This document shows positions 1 through 7,900 of a stretch of 20,838 nt of DNA, one piece after another. The notes under the pieces were generated by a model that made no database searches, was not told where the DNA came from, and saw nothing but the letters and a program-made list of their open reading frames with translations. The stretch's first letter is position 1. Each line of letters starts with the position of its first letter. The stretch spans positions 1-20,838 of the forward strand of contig CAMCTL010000050.1 of the NCBI GenBank assembly GCA_945878515.1, read 5' to 3'. The position numbers and the translations under genes were made by a program. The stretch is from Flavobacterium psychrophilum. Lineage in GTDB: Bacteria > Bacteroidota > Bacteroidia > Flavobacteriales > Flavobacteriaceae.

Positions 1-1
1 G

Positions 2-1297
2 CTCGTAACCCAAGTAAGCATAGGAGCTAACCCAGTAGTAAAATTCTTTTACAACGAAAGAGGACAACGCATCAAGAAAGAAAGTTATGACACTGCTTCG
101 ACGAATTATTTAGGTACTGATTATTATGCTTTAGATTTGTCAGGCAATACTATGGCGATTTACAACAAAAAAGAACCTGCAGGTGCTATTGTTCAAAATG
201 ATTTACCTATCTTTGGACTGAATAGATTGGGGGTTTACAACAGGTTTAGTGCCACAAGTTCTTATGAAATCACGGATCATCTGGGCAATGTGCGGGCGGT
301 AGTGCAAAAAAACTCCACAACTGGCGCTACTGAAATAAAACAGTTCGCTGATTATTACCCTTTTGGAGAGCAATTACAAGGCAGGAATTCGACTACTGGA
401 AATTACCGATACGCCTTTCAGGGGCAGGAGCTCGACAGCGAAACCAATATGGAAGCTTTTCAGTTAAGGCTTTGGGATGGAAGGATTGGAAGGTGGTTGA
501 GTCCAGATCCTTATGGGCAATACGCTAGTCCTTATTTAGGGATGGGGAATAACCCGATTGGGATGATTGACCCAGATGGGGGGTTTTCTGAACCTAATAG
601 GAAAGCAACGGGAACTAATGATTCATATTTTGATCCAAATGATAATACATATTATGTTGGTAATAAAGATGGTACGTGGACTCAAGCTACAATGTTGCAA
701 GAGGTTGTTGTGTATAAATTTAACTTTCATCTTAATACATCTTTTAATAGAGAGTTAGGTGGCTGGAGTTTTGATCAATCTTGGGCGAGAGCAAATGCAA
801 GAACACCGACAATAAATAATAATTTAGCAGATAGAATAATGAATTCTGGTAGAGTTACTTTCGGTACTCAACATCCAGCACCCCCAAATAAAAAGTATAA
901 GGATGATTTAGCAAATGCTGATGATAACATTAGAGATGCTGCTAACGGTAGACTTGTCCATACAAGTGTATATGGTCATGCAAAAGGAAAATTGGTTGCC
1001 TTAAGTCCACAATTATTGACTGTGATTGATGGTTTGACTGACGACTATACATTGGGAATATCTGAATTAGCAGGTGGTGCGCATGGAGGTCCAACAAAAA
1101 GGAATCCACTAGGGTCAAGACACTATGCAGGGATAGCTGTAGATATAACTAGTATAAATGGTGTTCCTGTTAATCACAATAATATTCACTTTAAAGGTTT
1201 GATGAGACGAGCTAGACAATTAGGAGCAACCGAAGCTTTAGGTCCTGGAAGTCCTAATCACGGTGGTCATGTTCACTTAGGAGTGCCTAGAAACTAA
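2..1297 (+). CDS. RHS-repeat polymorphic toxin, 3' part, with M15-type peptidase C-terminal domain
   Basis: The reading frame is open from the left edge, so this is the C-terminal part of a larger protein; the TTG at 137 is internal. YD-repeat sequence runs to about nt 300. It is followed by the RHS core signature: ITDHLGNVRAV near 270-300, YYPFGE near 352, and a core end at WLSPDPYGQY...NPIGMIDPDGG, nt 495-585. After the core the sequence becomes more AT-rich and unlike RHS, which is typical of an exchangeable toxin tip. The last ~160 residues carry a SRHYAGIAVDI motif whose His (1121-1123) and Asp (1142-1144) fit the H-x6-D zinc ligands of M15 D,D-peptidases. A terminal GGHVHLGV (His codons 1268 and 1274) supplies the third ligand. 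M15 enzymes cut peptidoglycan peptides, so the tip is inferred to be a cell-wall-degrading effector. RHS identity is firm; the M15 assignment is motif-based. Confidence 0.9.
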   Translation, partial: LVTQVSIGANPVVKFFYNERGQRIKKESYDTASTNYLGTDYYALDLSGNTMAIYNKKEPAGAIVQNDLPIFGLNRLGVYNRFSATSSYEITDHLGNVRAVVQKNSTTGATEIKQFADYYPFGEQLQGRNSTTGNYRYAFQGQELDSETNMEAFQLRLWDGRIGRWLSPDPYGQYASPYLGMGNNPIGMIDPDGGFSEPNRKATGTNDSYFDPNDNTYYVGNKDGTWTQATMLQEVVVYKFNFHLNTSFNRELGGWSFDQSWARANARTPTINNNLADRIMNSGRVTFGTQHPAPPNKKYKDDLANADDNIRDAANGRLVHTSVYGHAKGKLVALSPQLLTVIDGLTDDYTLGISELAGGAHGGPTKRNPLGSRHYAGIAVDITSINGVPVNHNNIHFKGLMRRARQLGATEALGPGSPNHGGHVHLGVPRN

Positions 1298-1311
1298 TTT
1301 AATTATTAATC

Positions 1312-1812
1312 ATGAAAAACACAGTATTAAGTATAATTTTTTTTATCTGCCTTTTTTCTTGTAAAAAAGAGCATTCTAAAACTTCTGTTATAAAATCTAC
1401 TGAAAGATTAAAGAATTTTGAAAAAATAATTGAAGGGGAAAAGGAGGAAAAAATTAATTTAGATTATTTTGAAATAACTCCTGATACTATCGATGGATGT
1501 GGCTATACTTTTGGATATGATTCAATAAATAAATCATTATCCAAAGATATATTTGTTTCAAATATAACAGATTTTGCCATAATTAAAGTACATGGTAAGG
1601 ATGTATATTTAAAAAAAGACACTATAGAGAGTAAGCAAATTTCAGAAAAAAAATTTATAGATGTCTTTATTGGAAATGATTTCAAAACAATATTAAATTT
1701 TGAATTGTATAATCAAAGAGAAGAGTCTTACGAATTTAAAGGAACATTAGAAATATCAAGAAAAAATAAATTTAAGAAAATTATAAAAATTAGAGGCGAA
1801 GGTGGGTGTTAA
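1312..1812 (+). CDS. small lipoprotein, probable immunity protein for the RHS toxin tip
   Basis: A 166-residue protein of unrecognised family starts 14 bp after the RHS stop and is co-directional with it. Its first 17 residues form a lipoprotein signal: a short Lys-bearing start, a hydrophobic stretch (LSIIFFICLF) and a lipobox LFSC with Cys17 as the lipidation site. The rest is Lys/Glu-rich with alternating hydrophobic residues and looks beta-rich, ending in RGEGGC. Position directly after a polymorphic toxin is the usual place for an immunity gene. An envelope-anchored lipoprotein is where protection against a peptidoglycan peptidase would be needed. The immunity role rests on context and localisation, not homology. 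The gene is strongly AT-rich, like the toxin tip, consistent with both having been acquired as one cassette. Confidence 0.7.
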   Translation: MKNTVLSIIFFICLFSCKKEHSKTSVIKSTERLKNFEKIIEGEKEEKINLDYFEITPDTIDGCGYTFGYDSINKSLSKDIFVSNITDFAIIKVHGKDVYLKKDTIESKQISEKKFIDVFIGNDFKTILNFELYNQREESYEFKGTLEISRKNKFKKIIKIRGEGGC

Positions 1813-1813
1813 A

Positions 1814-1918
1814 GGTTGCACGACAAATTACCCAGCTGGTCCGAGCAAAAATAACGACAACGGCTAGTGCGATTCCTCAGGCTCGTACCCTGCTCACTGA
1901 AGTGTTCTTATGAAAAGC
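1814..1918 (+). other. GC-rich scar after the immunity gene, possible toxin-cassette remnant
   Basis: Composition changes abruptly right after the immunity stop: roughly half of the next 90 bases are G or C, against clearly AT-rich neighbours. In frame from 1814 it reads GCTTNYPAGPSKNNDNG and then a stop at 1865-1867, which resembles the end of a coding region with no start of its own. This could be the leftover tail of an earlier RHS C-terminal cassette, but no family is recognisable. The CAGGCTCG near 1878-1885 also resembles part of the REP-like repeats nearby. Confidence 0.3.
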
Positions 1919-2003
1919 TCCGCACCCGAGCGAAGCGAACGGACGAAGTAAATATCTCCTGACTTTAGCTGCGCTCAGTTCGGCTTTTAGCCTCGGGTGC
2001 GGA
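1919..2003. repeat. pair of head-to-head REP-like repeats (BIME-like)
   Basis: Two related repeats face each other. The outer arms are a perfect 12-bp inverted repeat (TCCGCACCCGAG at 1919-1930, CTCGGGTGCGGA at 1992-2003). Inside, 1931-1950 (CGAAGCGAACGGACGAAGTA) on the opposite strand resembles 1976-1997. The right copy differs from the insert at 2414-2443 at three of 22 aligned positions. The pair sits 12 bp upstream of the RAYT reading frame, and such transposases are normally found beside the REP/BIME elements they are thought to mobilise. A run of T follows the right arm, so the structure might also end transcription. Confidence 0.65.
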
Positions 2004-2103
2004 ATTTTTTTATATTTGAAAAAAGTAAATAGGAAAGAAGGTTATGTCATACGAGATCAAACACTACCACATTTTATAACTGCTACAGTTTTAGATTGGG
2101 TTG

Positions 2104-2125
2104 ACCTGCCTGCCGGCAGGCAGGT
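2104..2125. repeat. 22-bp perfect palindrome inserted in the RAYT gene
   Basis: Positions 2104-2125 equal their own reverse complement, built on CCTGCC/GGCAGG units around a central CCGG. The family reading frame resumes cleanly if 2106-2125 are removed, so this looks like an inserted short palindromic repeat, with the outer A and C/T supplied by or shared with the target. Its GC content (16 of 22) stands out from the AT-rich gene. Similar GC-rich palindromes are commonly dispersed in Bacteroidota genomes; that comparison is from memory. Confidence 0.75.
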
Positions 2126-2413
2126 GTTTTTTTAAGAAAAATTTACAGAGATGCAATAGTTGATTGTTTGGATTATTGTATCAGAAATAAAGGAATGATT
2201 TTATACAGTTATGTCATTATTAGTAATCATATTCATTTGATAATACAGTCAAGCTATAGTAAATTATCGGATTTGCTACGTGATTTCAAAAAATTTACTT
2301 CAAAAACAATTTTAGAAAAAATACAGTCCGAACCTGAAAGTCGTCGAGAATGGATGCTAGAGCGATTTAAATTGGCGACTGAAAGTCATTCTAGAAACAA
2401 AAATTATCAGTTT

Positions 2414-2443
2414 TACTTCGTCAGTTCGCCTTTCAGGCTCGGG
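2414..2443 (-). repeat. REP-like element inserted in frame in the RAYT gene
   Basis: These 30 bases separate two halves of a conserved RAYT segment and code for ten residues with no counterpart in the family. Read on the minus strand, the segment begins CCCGAG and ends GAACTGACGAAGTA. This matches the left copy of the upstream repeat pair (CCCGAG...GAACGGACGAAGTA, 1925-1950), apart from one substitution and a short internal length difference. Because 30 is a multiple of three, the reading frame survives. Confidence 0.65.
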
Positions 2444-2696
2444 TGGCACTATGTCAATCACGCTGAAGAAATTTATTCTGAAAAATTTATGTGGTCAAAA
2501 ATAGATTATATACATTTTAATCCTGTTCGTTCAGGAATTGTTTCAAAACCACAAGATTATATTTATTCTAGGGCTTCAAACTATGTTGATAATAAAGGAA
2601 TTATTGATGTAGAGTTAGTTCAAATTCCAGTGGTAAATGTTTTAGGGCCTCATTCAATTTTAAAATACAATAGTTACGATTAATTACTGTGGAGCA

Positions 2697-2712
2697 AAAG
2701 TCGGGAGACTTT
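2697..2712. repeat. small hairpin downstream of the RAYT gene
   Basis: AAAGTC (2697-2702) and GACTTT (2707-2712) form a 6-bp stem with a GGGA loop, 14 bp after the transposase stop. No T-run follows, so it is not a convincing terminator. It could be an end structure of the transposase element, but no matching partner was found on the upstream side. Confidence 0.3.
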
Positions 2713-2770
2713 ACCAGCCTTAAAGATTTACAACTATTGATAAATCGATTTTTTCCTGCGTTTAATTTAT

Positions 2771-2778
2771 TACTTTTG
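2771..2778 (+). promoter_or_regulatory. probable -7 promoter box for the PRTase/NADAR unit
   Basis: TACTTTTG matches the Bacteroidota primary-sigma -7 consensus TAnnTTTG exactly and lies 18 bp before the ATG at 2797, giving a leader of about 10-15 nt. No good -33 TTTG lies at the usual ~19-bp spacing; the nearest TTG is at 2737-2739, which is too far. The call rests on the -7 box and on position. Confidence 0.45.
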
Positions 2779-2796
2779 ACAAGTTAATACAATTTA

Positions 2797-3840
2797 ATGA
2801 AAGAAATCGCAGATAAAATAGTAGCAACAATTAAAGACTACAGAAATGATGATGGTCTTTTTTTGGATTCCGAACATATAATAAATTGGGCAAATCAATT
2901 TGGGGAAAATGCTGAATTTATGCTTAACGAAGTTAGTCATATAGTACCACAAGTTTATATTTCTAAAGAAACCGCAAAAGACTTTATTGACAAACACCTA
3001 CAAGCACTTCAGAAAGAGTTTGGTTATTCAAGTGTAACAGATTTACTCATCAATACAGAGTTTTTGGATATTCAAGAAGCACACAAAAGCCAACCTGCTA
3101 TTTTAAGTATTCTTGAAAGTTTATTGAATGAAAAATATGGTGAGTCCTATTTGAAATATAAAACGTATCCCAAAGTTAACTTTGTTTACTTTGATGATAT
3201 TTTAGCTTCGGGAAGTACAATAGGGAATCATTTAGTAAAATGGCTAGATTTAGAAAATAATGCTGGGATTAAGAATGTTGTAAATGTTTTAAATGGCAGT
3301 TACCGATTGTCTGTAAACTTATTCTGTTGTCATACTTGGGGGCATTCTTTTCAAAAGTATAGATTGATAAAAACATTTGAAGATAAAATTGATAAAAGAA
3401 TTTTATGGTTTTGGAATTTACAAATTCAGAACCATGCAAAATGGAATAATCAATCCTTGAATATAGCCTTTCCAACCGCCGAACAGCCAGCGAATGTTAA
3501 ATCCTATTTAGCAAATCTTACCGCTGATAAATATGAAGATTACGCATATAGGAGAGCAGGTACACCTATTAATGAAGGTTTTTTTACATCGGGTGAAAAT
3601 AGAATCATTTATGAAAATATTTTACTTCAAAAAGGAATTTCAATAATTGAAATGATTAAAGGTGAAGTGAAACCAAACCTAAGACCACTTGGCTTAATAA
3701 ATCCATCCTACAAGACTTTTGGTCTTGGGACACATTTTTTTACCTGGCGTAATATTCCTAATAATAGTCCATTAGTGTTTTGGTGGGAAGTACAAGGACA
3801 TGATTGGAAACCGCTTTTTCCTGTCGCAAATCGTGGATGA
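2797..3840 (+). CDS. phosphoribosyltransferase-like protein (PRTase-CE-like)
   Basis: A 347-residue soluble protein with no signal peptide or membrane segment. The diagnostic feature is FVYFDDILASGST at residues 129-141, the PRPP-binding loop of type I phosphoribosyltransferases (hydrophobic strand, two acidic residues, then a small-residue loop with SGxT). Acidic residues 133-134 would contact the ribose of PRPP. The long helical N-terminus and the C-terminal third (Trp-rich, TFGLGTHFFTWRNIPNN near the end, WWEVQGHDWKPLFP) match no housekeeping PRTase and recall the PRTase-CE family described in prokaryotic conflict systems. ATG 2797 fits the -7 box upstream. A NADAR-family gene begins 29 bp downstream on the same strand, suggesting one transcript and a joint function. 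The PRTase fold is likely; substrate and exact family membership are inferred. Confidence 0.7.
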   Translation: MKEIADKIVATIKDYRNDDGLFLDSEHIINWANQFGENAEFMLNEVSHIVPQVYISKETAKDFIDKHLQALQKEFGYSSVTDLLINTEFLDIQEAHKSQPAILSILESLLNEKYGESYLKYKTYPKVNFVYFDDILASGSTIGNHLVKWLDLENNAGIKNVVNVLNGSYRLSVNLFCCHTWGHSFQKYRLIKTFEDKIDKRILWFWNLQIQNHAKWNNQSLNIAFPTAEQPANVKSYLANLTADKYEDYAYRRAGTPINEGFFTSGENRIIYENILLQKGISIIEMIKGEVKPNLRPLGLINPSYKTFGLGTHFFTWRNIPNNSPLVFWWEVQGHDWKPLFPVANRG

Positions 3841-3869
3841 TATTAAAAAAATGTTTTAATTTGTACATT

Positions 3870-4490
3870 ATGAAAATTAGTGAGAGAACATATAAGAAAA
3901 ATGAGGTAATTACATTTAGTAAGACTACTGCAGCATTTGGAGGTCTTTCAAATATGGCTTATGGGTATTCATTGTTTGTAAATGAGACCAATATTGCTAA
4001 TTCAGAAATTCTGTACCAAGCGTGTAGATATCCTTTGTTTCCTAATATACAGGAGGAGATCATATCTCAATCAAACCCTATGGAAGCAAAAGATATTAGT
4101 AGAAAATATATGCAATACTCAAGGCAGGATTGGGAGGTAGTGAAGTTTGATATAATGAGATGGTGTTTGCAAATAAAACTTCTTCAAAACTTTGATAAGT
4201 TCTCCAACCTACTTTTAAGCACAGATGACACTACTATTGTTGAATTTTCGATGAAAGATAATGTGTGGGGAGCTGTACCTGTTGGTAAAGATTTATTAAA
4301 AGGGAAAAACGCTTTGGGTAGATTACTTATGGAAATTAGAGAGGTCTATGTTAAAAAATCAATCGAGATAGAGTATGTGAACTCTTTAAATATTCCTGCG
4401 TTTTTATTATTTGATCAACCCATTAACAGGGCACATAAGCCAGAGTTTGTTATTAAAGACCTTGACGATATATATATGCTTATTAAATAA
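3870..4490 (+). CDS. NADAR family protein (DUF1768, YbiA-like N-glycosidase)
   Basis: A 206-residue cytoplasmic protein. ATG 3870 is preferred over the in-frame TTG at 3804, because that start would overlap the preceding gene and add residues foreign to the family. Family landmarks appear in order: FGGLSNMAYGY (23-33), SEILYQACRYP (45-55), SNPMEAKDIS (68-77), SRQDWEVVKFDIMRWCL (84-100), WGAVPVGKDLLKGKNALGRL (133-152) and LLMEIR (152-157). NADAR enzymes hydrolyse N-glycosidic bonds. Reported activities are on phosphoribosylated riboflavin-pathway intermediates and, in DarT-linked members, removal of ADP-ribose from guanine. A ~50-residue C-terminal tail ends in DLDDIYMLIK. The preceding PRTase-like gene makes a make-and-break pairing plausible: a phosphoribosyl adduct formed by one protein and removed by the other. 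Family assignment is strong; the substrate is unknown. Confidence 0.88.
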   Translation: MKISERTYKKNEVITFSKTTAAFGGLSNMAYGYSLFVNETNIANSEILYQACRYPLFPNIQEEIISQSNPMEAKDISRKYMQYSRQDWEVVKFDIMRWCLQIKLLQNFDKFSNLLLSTDDTTIVEFSMKDNVWGAVPVGKDLLKGKNALGRLLMEIREVYVKKSIEIEYVNSLNIPAFLLFDQPINRAHKPEFVIKDLDDIYMLIK

Positions 4491-4659
4491 GTTTCATAAT
4501 TTTCAATTTAAGATGATTTTTTTATGTTCGAAAAAAGAATTATGAAAAAAAGAGGTGCTGCTATAACGATTCTTATTTAATGAAACGTTCCATTTAAGGA
4601 ATAGTAATTCATAACGTGTTGATATGATAAGAAATAAGAAGCGATACTTCGAGCGACTA

Positions 4660-4706
4660 AAAACCTGATTCCGGAATAAATATGGTATTAGGTTTTGCTT
4701 TTTTTA
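4660..4706 (+). terminator. probable intrinsic terminator after the PRTase/NADAR unit
   Basis: AAAACCT (4660-4666) pairs with AGGTTTT (4690-4696), and a GC followed by seven T residues comes directly after. It lies 170 bp past the NADAR stop. The stem is short and its loop long (23 nt), so strength is uncertain. The rest of the 437-bp gap (4491-4927) holds only very short reading frames and AT-rich sequence with no recognisable gene. Confidence 0.5.
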
Positions 4707-4876
4707 TATCATTAACAGCCTTTGCATCTGTTTTGTTGATATTGTGTAATTCTTACTATTTTTTGGCTGTCAAAATGGGTTTTGTAATGCTTTATATCCA
4801 ACGGTTTTTCCTGAAAAAATTTCAATGAGAGGAACTTTTACCCTTATTTTTTTCAAAAACTAAAATCAATGTTTTT

Positions 4877-4909
4877 TTTGTAATTGATATAGGAAAATGC
4901 GTATTTTTA
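4877..4909 (+). promoter_or_regulatory. possible promoter of the T9SS-secreted protein gene
   Basis: TTTG at 4877-4880 and TATTTTTA at 4902-4909 resemble the Bacteroidota -33 (TTTG) and -7 (TAnnTTTG) boxes, with seven of eight matches in the latter. The 21-bp spacing is slightly long. The ATG at 4928 lies 18 bp beyond. Confidence 0.4.
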
Positions 4910-4927
4910 CCGCTATTGTTTTATAAA

Positions 4928-7900
4928 ATGAAAATAAATCTACTTCTTTTTATTTTACTGTTTCTTTCAATAAACTGTTTCTCTCAAGGTGAAGCCAATA
5001 TCTGGTATTTTGGCAGGTACGCAGGATTGGATTTTAATAGTGGTAATCCAGTGGCTTTGTCTAATAGCCGATTAACTACAAATGAAGGATGCGCTACCAT
5101 TTCAAATAGTAATGGACAGTTATTGTTTTACACCGATGGAATAACTATCTGGGATAAGAGCCATAATATTATGCCAAATGGGAGGGGATTATTAGGGCAT
5201 CCATCCAGTACTCAATCGGCATTAATCATACCCAAGCCAAATTCAAACACTATCTTTTATGTTTTTACAACAGCAACTTTAGGTATGCCTGAAGGGGTAA
5301 CTTACTCGGAAGTTGACTTAAATTTAAATGGTGGTTTGGGGGATGTTACTGTTATGAAAAACATACCTTTAATTACCCCAGCGTGTGAAAAAATTACGGC
5401 AATAAAAAAAATAAATTCTGAATATTGGTTATTAACACACGGTTTTGGCAATAATTATTTTTATGCCTATAACATTTCTAGTTCAGGGGTTAGTCTGAAA
5501 CCTATTATTAGTAGTGTTGGTTCAAAAATAACTAGTCCCGCAGATACAATAGGTTATTTAAAATTTTCACCAAATGGATCAAAAATTGCCTGTGCAAATT
5601 TAGAGAATAATATAGAATTATTTGATTTTGATATCATAAATGGTAAAGTATCAAATGCAAAAGTGCTATTGAAAAATTATGGTAATTATGGAGTGGAATT
5701 TTCTCGTAATGGAAACATTCTTTATGTAACAAGTAAGAGCCGTTTATATCAGTATGACTTAACATCAGCAAATATCGCAGCAACACGAACCCTTATTTAT
5801 CAGGGCTCTGTAGAACTTAACGCATTACAATTAGCACCTGATGGGAAAATTTATTTAGCAAGATTTTACAATACATATTTAGATGCAATATCTCGGCCAG
5901 AAATATTAGGATTGGGTTGCGATTTTGTACTTAATGCACTTTCATTAGGTCCTGTTGGTCTATCTGAAAGCGGCCTCCCTCAATTTATTCAATCCTATTT
6001 TAATATTGGAATCACTATTCAGAACAACTGTCTTGGCGATTCTACCTCTTTTTCATTAAGTGGTGATCAAACCATTATTTCGGCTAGTTGGGATTTTGGG
6101 GATGGAACTAATTCAACAGATATAAACCCAACTCATATTTATACCAACGCAGGCACCTATACCGTTTCAGTAAAAGCAACAGGGACAAATGGCACGAGCA
6201 CAAAAACAAGAGATGTTGTTATTTCAAGTATTCCCGCGGCTACAAAACCGCAAGACTTACCCATTTGCGACAGTAATAATGATGGCTTGTACAATTTTGA
6301 TTTAACTACTCAAAACACGGTGATTCTCAACGGACAAGATCCTAGTTTATACTCCGTAACTTATTTCGCCAATGCCATAGATTATACCAACAAAAAAGCC
6401 ATTGGTACACCTGCGAATTATGTAAACACAACTACTTACCAAAAGCAAACCATTATTGCCGAAGTATCCAATAAGGCTAATGCAAGTTGCAAAGCAATGA
6501 CCAGTTTCGATATTAATGTTTTTGATTCACCCAAACCAAGTATTGTTGTTCCAAAAATCAGTAGCTGCGATAATGCTAGCGTAGGCAATGATTCTGATGG
6601 TCGAATTCTATTCGATTTAACCCAAAGAGCCACCACGATTTTAAACGGTCAGTCGGCAAGCCAGTTTGTACTATCGTATTACAAAGATGTTGACTTAACC
6701 CAAGGTATTCCTAGCCCTAGTGCTTATGCGAATACCACTAGTTCGGAAACGATTTATGTAAAAATTGTCAATAAAGACAATATCAATTGTTTTGCGACAA
6801 TCTCTTTTTTAATAGAAGTTTTGGCTTTGCCAGTAATTACCAATTCAGTTTCTTTGAAGCAATGTGACGATGATATTGACGGTTTTAGTGTTTTTAACTT
6901 GGAAGAAGCTATCTCCAAAATCACCACAAATGCTGCCATTGAAACAATCACCTTTTTTAGATTAGCAACCGATGCGCAAAACAATACCAACCCAATCACC
7001 AACCCAACTACTTATTCCAATCAAACGGTAAGCAATGATGCTGTCTATGCTAGAGTTAATAATGCTAACGGTTGTTTTCGAATTGCCAAAGTAAACTTAT
7101 TGGTTTCTACTACTCAAATTCCGTTGAATTATGCTAAAATTTTTATTGAATGCGATGATGCAGTTTTAGGAACAAACACTGATGGTGTTGCGAGTTTTGA
7201 TTTTAGTGCTGTAACTGCTGAAGTTCGAAATCAATTTCCTGTTGGTCAATTGTTAGACATTCGGTATTTTAGAAACCTTGCCGATGCTTTGGCAGAAAAA
7301 AACGCCATTACGGATATTGCGAATTACAGAAACATTGGCTATCCGAATACCCAAAAAATCTACATTCGGGTGGATAGTCAAGTCAACAACGATTGTTTGG
7401 GATTGGGTAATCATATTACCCTGAATGTTGAACGCATCCCTATTGTGCAGCCTTTGACATTAATTCACTGCGATGACGACCAAGATGGGAAATATGCTTT
7501 TGACACTACCAATCTGCAAACCCAATTATTAAATGGGTTGAATAATGTTTCGTTAACTTATTTTGACCAAAATAATGTGCAACTACCCACGCCTTTGCCG
7601 AATCCTTTTGTAACTGCCTCACAAAAACTGAAAGTAATTGTTAAAAACACATTACCAAAGGCTTGTTCATATCAAAGTAGTATTGATTTTGTTGTCGATG
7701 ATTTGCCCGAAGCTTTTACAGTTTCAACAAATCTCACCAGCATTTGTGATGACGAAGCCGACCCCAATTTACAGGACGGAAAACTTGCATTTAATACAGC
7801 TAATTTTCAAAACACCATTTTAGGAACACAAACTGGAATGACAATTAAATACTTTGATGCGAACAATAATTTGTTATCCACACCTTTGCCCAATCCATTT

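Larger units (their letters stand above)
2016..2683 (+). pseudogene. REP-associated tyrosine transposase (RAYT, Y1/HUH family), frameshifted
   Basis: RAYTs are single-strand DNA HUH transposases related to IS200/IS605 TnpA. The N-terminal part reads from TTG 2016 in one frame (RKEGYVIRDQTLPHF, then ITATVLDWVD) and hits a stop at 2133-2135. The rest continues in another frame through RKIYRDAIVDCLDYC to 2683. Removing 2106-2125 (20 bp) restores one frame, DWVD joined to VFLRKIYRD, matching the usual family layout. The HUH motif HIH is intact in VIISNHIHLI (about 2212-2241). SRREWM, KIDYIHFNPVRSGIV and YSRASNY follow in the expected order, and the last contains the likely catalytic-region tyrosine. 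A second insert (2414-2443, 30 bp, in frame) splits NKNYQF from WHYVNHAEE. An ORF from 2168 alone lacks the N-terminal strand. The gene is probably inactive unless frameshifting occurs. Confidence 0.85.

Noticed and set aside
2168..2683. Treating the 171-residue frame as a complete transposase
   Set aside because: It lacks the N-terminal strand of the family, which is found just upstream in another frame and separated by the palindromic insertion, so the gene is called broken.
3804..3869. Upstream TTG start for the NADAR gene
   Set aside because: It overlaps the end of the PRTase-like gene and adds 22 residues foreign to the family; ATG 3870 gives the expected start.
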